Positions 61,120-64,000 of a stretch of DNA of 64,000 bases are shown here, piece by piece. How positions within the stretch are numbered: position 1 is the stretch's first letter; the number at the start of each line of letters is the position of its first letter. Made by a program: the position numbers and the translations under genes. The notes below the pieces were generated by a model. That model was not told the DNA's origin. It saw only the letters and a program-made list of their open reading frames with translations, and ran no database searches. Location: contig NZ_CP108494.1 in NCBI RefSeq assembly GCF_041435435.1, positions 3,010,501 to 3,074,500 of the forward strand, given 5' to 3'. This DNA comes from Streptomyces sp. NBC_01241. Lineage in GTDB: Bacteria > Actinomycetota > Actinomycetes > Streptomycetales > Streptomycetaceae.

Positions 61120-61653
61120 TCACTCCATGTGGGCGGCGATGATCCTCGCGCACTCCATGGACTCGCTCCGCGTCGTGTCCACTTCCAGGTCGTAGGTCAC
61201 GCCGCGGTGGACCACGTCCGCCTGTGCGGCCGCCATGCCGGGGACCCGGTCACCTCGCGCGATCTCCCGGGCCATTGCGACGGCGCTCTCGCACCGGACG
61301 CCGACCCACAGCACCCGCAGCCCCCCGAGGGCTTTCTGCCATCGCTGCTGGGAGGCCGCGCCGCCGAGGAACACCTCGTCGACGATGACTCCGGCTCCCA
61401 TCCGCGCCATCGTGGCGACGCCCTCGATCCACGCCGTCTCCAACGTACGGAACTCGGGGCCGACGATGACCTCCCCGTCGGGAGCGAACTCGATGCCCGC
61501 GTCCGACGCGCGCATGGCCGCGGGCATCGCGTCGACCAGCGTGTCGACCCCGAAGGTCAGCCACGAGTCCGGCAACACCGCCTGAAGGCACCGGGCGATC
61601 CCGGACTTCCCCGAGCTGGAGCCTCCGTTGAGCACAATCATCTGCGTCTTCAT
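61120..61653 (-). CDS. Chloramphenicol phosphotransferase-like kinase
   Basis: 177 aa, same length as S. venezuelae CPT. P-loop GGSSSGKS at residues 10-17 and Asp37 in [14 protein letters not shown], the residue that acts as the base in [17 protein letters not shown] strand follows. CPT phosphorylates the 3-OH of chloramphenicol; many family members act on other small molecules, so resistance is possible rather than shown. No chloramphenicol biosynthesis genes are nearby. Confidence 0.82.
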   Translation of the reverse strand: MKTQMIVLNGGSSSGKSGIARCLQAVLPDSWLTFGVDTLVDAMPAAMRASDAGIEFAPDGEVIVGPEFRTLETAWIEGVATMARMGAGVIVDEVFLGGAASQQRWQKALGGLRVLWVGVRCESAVAMAREIARGDRVPGMAAAQADVVHRGVTYDLEVDTTRSESMECARIIAAHME

Positions 61654-61662
61654 CGGGCCACG

Positions 61663-62007
61663 CTAAGGCTTGTGGTCCGGCATTGGCTCGGGCAGTCCTG
61701 CGTACCAGCCCTGGACGGCCAGCCAGAATCCGGCCAGCACCATGGCGACGAGCGCGACGCGGCCTGCGTAGCCGGCAACGGACGGCCTGATCCCCCATCG
61801 CCTGGGCAGCAACCACGCTGCCAAAGCGGCTACCACTCCGACGAGAACGGTCAGCGGAAGCTCCGCGAACAGCACGCTCCAGTCCGGCCCTGCTTCGAAT
61901 CCGGCGCGCGCCCGGAGTTCGGCATCCGCGGCCCATCCCAGCAGCCCTACAAACCCACCGGCCAGGGCCACCCCGGTACCACTCAGCGTTTCAACGTGTT
62001 CCCTCAT
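61663..62007 (-). CDS. Small hypothetical membrane protein
   Basis: 114 aa from ATG 62007; the frame is open further but unrecognisable. Three hydrophobic helices (GTGVALAGGFVGLLGWAAD, LFAELPLTVLVGVVAALAAWLL, VALVAMVLAGFWLAVQGWYAG). Nine bases upstream of the CPT-like gene on the same strand. Function unknown. Confidence 0.65.
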   Translation of the reverse strand: MREHVETLSGTGVALAGGFVGLLGWAADAELRARAGFEAGPDWSVLFAELPLTVLVGVVAALAAWLLPRRWGIRPSVAGYAGRVALVAMVLAGFWLAVQGWYAGLPEPMPDHKP

Positions 62008-62081
62008 GATCACTAGAGACGCCGGCTGCTCCGTGGAAGTTCCCGGCGAGCCGCACGATCGGGTCGAGGCCGTGCACCCGA

Positions 62082-62336
62082 TCACATGTGAGGCTGCTGG
62101 GGCGGAAGACTCCTGCTGCTCCGCGAAACGATCGGATTCTGGAGTCGGGCGATGCCGCCGCCCAGGTCCAGGGCCGTGGAGGACGCGTTGGCCCAATGGG
62201 CGGCCAGGCCGAAATCGCGGCGCAGACCGTCCGGGCCAAAATGGGCGCTCACCGAGGCGAAGTGGCCGTAGTGCTTGGCCGCGTACTTCAGCGCGCCGAA
62301 GCCGCCCATCGACGGCCCCCGCCTCTCGGTGGTCAA
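62082..62336 (-). pseudogene. Esterase D-like alpha/beta hydrolase fragment
   Basis: The minus strand encodes GPSMGGFGALKYAAKHYGHF with the nucleophile-elbow serine, then ASVSAHFGPDGLRRDFGLAAHWA, and drops into unrelated sequence. The catalytic Asp and His and the N-terminal half are gone. The 62008-62488 stretch otherwise holds no gene. Confidence 0.65.
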
Positions 62337-62488
62337 CTCCGCAGGTCACACGCATGACCTACATGGCCGTCGGCAGAACCGATTCAGCAGATCCCGTCCG
62401 GGTGAAGGCACCCCACATTCGGCATGAGCCGCAGGTCAGCAGCTCACACTTGGGCCGTTTCCGCTTCCCCCGCACAAGGAGTGCCCTC

Positions 62489-62836
62489 ATGCGTCTTCGT
62501 TCCACCGTGGCTGCCGCCTTCGGCGCGCTCGCGCTCATCGTGGCCGTGCCGACCTCGGCCGGTGCGGCCTCCGGCGACTTCACGTACACGTACAGCGGTC
62601 TCGACGGCTCTCCGCGGCTCGGCTTCCTCATCGACCCGCCGAGCCGGATGTGCGTCACCCTGCCCGAGGTCGCCGACCCCGCTTCGTCGAACCCGGCGCA
62701 CACCCCGTGGAACTTCACCGACTCCAGCGCGACGGTCTTCACCGGTGCCAACTGCCAGGGCGACTACTTCACTCTCCGGCCCTACGGCGGCCACGCCACC
62801 AGCCGGCTGAAGCTCCGCTCGGTCGTCTTCAGCTGA
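62489..62836 (+). CDS. Small secreted protein with two cysteines
   Basis: 115 aa from ATG 62489, AAGGAG eight bases upstream. Signal peptide VAAAFGALALIVAVPTSAGA. The mature part has two Cys (SRMCVTLP and GANCQGDYFTLRP) and ends LKLRSVVFS, resembling crystallin-like or beta/gamma small secreted actinobacterial proteins. Function unknown. A hairpin terminator follows. Confidence 0.8.
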   Translation: MRLRSTVAAAFGALALIVAVPTSAGAASGDFTYTYSGLDGSPRLGFLIDPPSRMCVTLPEVADPASSNPAHTPWNFTDSSATVFTGANCQGDYFTLRPYGGHATSRLKLRSVVFS

Positions 62837-62857
62837 TCCCCTCCCCCGATCCGTCCG

Positions 62858-62891
62858 CCCCGGTACGAGCCGCGCCACGCTCGTGCCGGGG
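62858..62891. terminator. Hairpin terminator and GGGGCGGTGTCG repeats
   Basis: CCCCGGTACGAGC pairs with GCTCGTGCCGGGG, with one mismatch and an 8-nt loop. Two to three copies of GGGGCGGTGTCGTYCAC follow (62888-62935). Confidence 0.75.
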
Positions 62892-62989
62892 CGGTGTCGT
62901 CCACGGGAACCGGGGCGGTGTCGTTCACCGGAACGGGTGGGGTGGTGTCGTTACGGGAATGAGTCCCGGTCGTCGCAGGTTGACCGGGT

Positions 62990-63544
62990 ATGGCGACGCC
63001 ACGTGTGATCCTTTTGCTGTCCGGAAGTCTGCGCAGCGGTTCCTCCAGCGAGACCGTGCTGCGCACCGCGCGGGCCGTGGCGCCCCCGGACGTACGGACC
63101 GTTCTCTACGGCGGACTCGCGACGCTCCCGCACTTCAATCCCGATGACGACGCCGATCCACTGCCGGGGCCGGTGGCGGAGCTGCGCGCGGCGATCGACG
63201 AGGCGGATGCCGTTCTGGTCTGTACGCCGGAGTACGCGGGGACCCTGCCCGGTTCGTTCAAGAATCTGCTGGACTGGACGGTCGGCTCCACCGAGATCTG
63301 CGACAAGCCGACCGCCTGGGTGAATGCCGCGGCCCCCGGCCGTGGCCAGGGCGCGGAGGCCACGCTGCGGACGGTGCTGCGCTACACGGGCGCCGACATC
63401 GTGGAGCCGGCCTGCGTACGGGTCGCCGTGGACCGGGACACGGTCGACGCGGACGGGATCATCACCGATCCGGGCGCCCGCGAGCGGCTGGGTCTGGCGC
63501 TCGGGCTGCTGACGGTGCGGGCCGCGGAAGCCGAGCAGGAGTAG
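62990..63544 (+). CDS. NADPH-dependent FMN reductase-family protein
   Basis: 184 aa flavodoxin-like fold: VILLLSGSLRSGSSSETVLRTA, the flavin loop VLVCTPEYAGTLPGSFKNLLDW and an AAAPGRGQGAEATLRTVL segment. Members reduce FMN, quinones or chromate with NADPH. Monocistronic. Confidence 0.88.
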   Translation: MATPRVILLLSGSLRSGSSSETVLRTARAVAPPDVRTVLYGGLATLPHFNPDDDADPLPGPVAELRAAIDEADAVLVCTPEYAGTLPGSFKNLLDWTVGSTEICDKPTAWVNAAAPGRGQGAEATLRTVLRYTGADIVEPACVRVAVDRDTVDADGIITDPGARERLGLALGLLTVRAAEAEQE

Positions 63545-63633
63545 AGCAGGAGTGGGGTCCTGGCTCCGCGTGGGCGGCCTCGCGGAGTCGGCGCCCTCGC
63601 CCCGTCGGCGCTCGACCGGTCGCCCGGTGGGCG

Positions 63634-64000
63634 TCAGCGGTAGTCCTCCGGGTGGCCCTGCATCCAGGTGTTGATGCGGTCGCGGGTGCCGATCAGTTCG
63701 GAGCGGTGCTTCTCCAGGTTGTCCGTGGAGGTGTCACCGTTCAGCGTCTTGCGCAGGTCGCTGATCCGGGCCAGCGGCTCCTTGAAGTGGGCGGGGCCCT
63801 GACCGTCCGCCTTCATCGCCTTCTCCAGGCGCACCAGTTCGTCGTTCACCCGGCCCAGGAAGTAGGCGCAGTTCGCCGATCCCGGGGTGCAGGTGTCGTT
63901 CAGCGTCGTCTGGAGGCCTGCGAAGGCGTCGCGTACGGCCTCCGGTCTGTCAGCAGCCGCGTCGGCCATGACCGACGCGTTCACGGACGGCGCCACGTTC
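63634..64000 (-). CDS. Hypothetical helical protein, 5' end beyond window
   Basis: At least 121 codons, running off the window edge; the GTG at 63996 is probably internal. Two Cys (DTCTPGSANCAYFLG) and long amphipathic helices (RVNDELVRLEKAMKADG, RISDLRKTLNGDTSTDNLEKHRSEL). Possibly a secreted protein of unknown function. Confidence 0.6.
   Translation of the reverse strand, partial: NVAPSVNASVMADAAADRPEAVRDAFAGLQTTLNDTCTPGSANCAYFLGRVNDELVRLEKAMKADGQGPAHFKEPLARISDLRKTLNGDTSTDNLEKHRSELIGTRDRINTWMQGHPEDYR

Overview
The window reads as a Streptomyces chromosome (or a very close actinomycete). G+C is very high with strong G/C bias at third codon positions. GTG and TTG starts are common, as are 4-nt ATGA/GTGA stop-start overlaps. 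Lineage-typical modules include cslA-glxA, class E and class F sortases, LAxTG surface proteins, an Xre/DUF5753 plus DUF397 pair, and a SigE-family ECF sigma factor. There are two identical tRNA-Lys(CTT) genes, no rRNA and no CRISPR array. From memory of S. coelicolor, the 4-20 kb block resembles the SCO2828-SCO2838 neighbourhood; this was not checked by alignment.

Layout. 0-8 kb: the end of an EAL-domain protein, a luciferase-like oxidoreductase, a cysteine-free maleate-isomerase/racemase-like protein, a D-2-hydroxyacid dehydrogenase, an ehuBCDA-type ABC importer and an IclR regulator. 8-22 kb: tRNA-Lys, an MFS pump, then the hyphal-tip glycan locus (LPMO, SPFH protein, NlpC/P60 protein, cslA, glxA, GH6 endoglucanase), a secreted protein with class F sortase, and a NagD-like phosphatase. 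22.5-29.7 kb: an aminophosphonate operon (substrate-binding protein, two permeases, ATPase, phosphonatase-like hydrolase, FAD oxidoreductase, GntR regulator), interrupted by an inverted-repeat element. 29.7-42.3 kb: LAHTG surface protein, ROK regulator with a divergent Gfo/Idh/MocA oxidoreductase, FAH-family hydrolase, YidC-like insertase, sodium:solute symporter with DUF3311 partner, class E sortase, SEC-C protein, and a sigma factor with its membrane partner. 42.7-49.4 kb: an accessory island with a PLD-helicase-DUF3427 protein convergent on an SRA-HNH endonuclease, followed by HATPase, Xre and DUF397 genes. 49.4-55.4 kb: AraC and MBL-fold genes, then a decay zone with three remnants of one gene family, a truncated HxlR/NmrA pair, and SDR and HATPase scraps around intact DUF2871 and quinone-oxidoreductase genes. 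55.4-64 kb: endonuclease VII-like protein, LAETG surface protein, ArsR-like regulator with MFS pump, histone-like protein, chloramphenicol-phosphotransferase-like kinase and small secreted or redox proteins.

How the genes work together. CslA, GlxA, the LPMO and the GH6 enzyme are expected to make, oxidise and remodel a beta-glucan at growing tips, and a DasR-like palindrome upstream of the LPMO gene suggests GlcNAc control. The aminophosphonate operon couples import to oxidative deamination and C-P bond cleavage without a PhnW transaminase in the window. The sortases could anchor the LAxTG proteins. The SRA-HNH/helicase pair looks like a modification-dependent anti-phage module.

Limits. All calls come from reading translations and DNA by eye. 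Start sites, repeat boundaries and operator assignments are inferences unless an obvious ribosome-binding site or overlap is cited.
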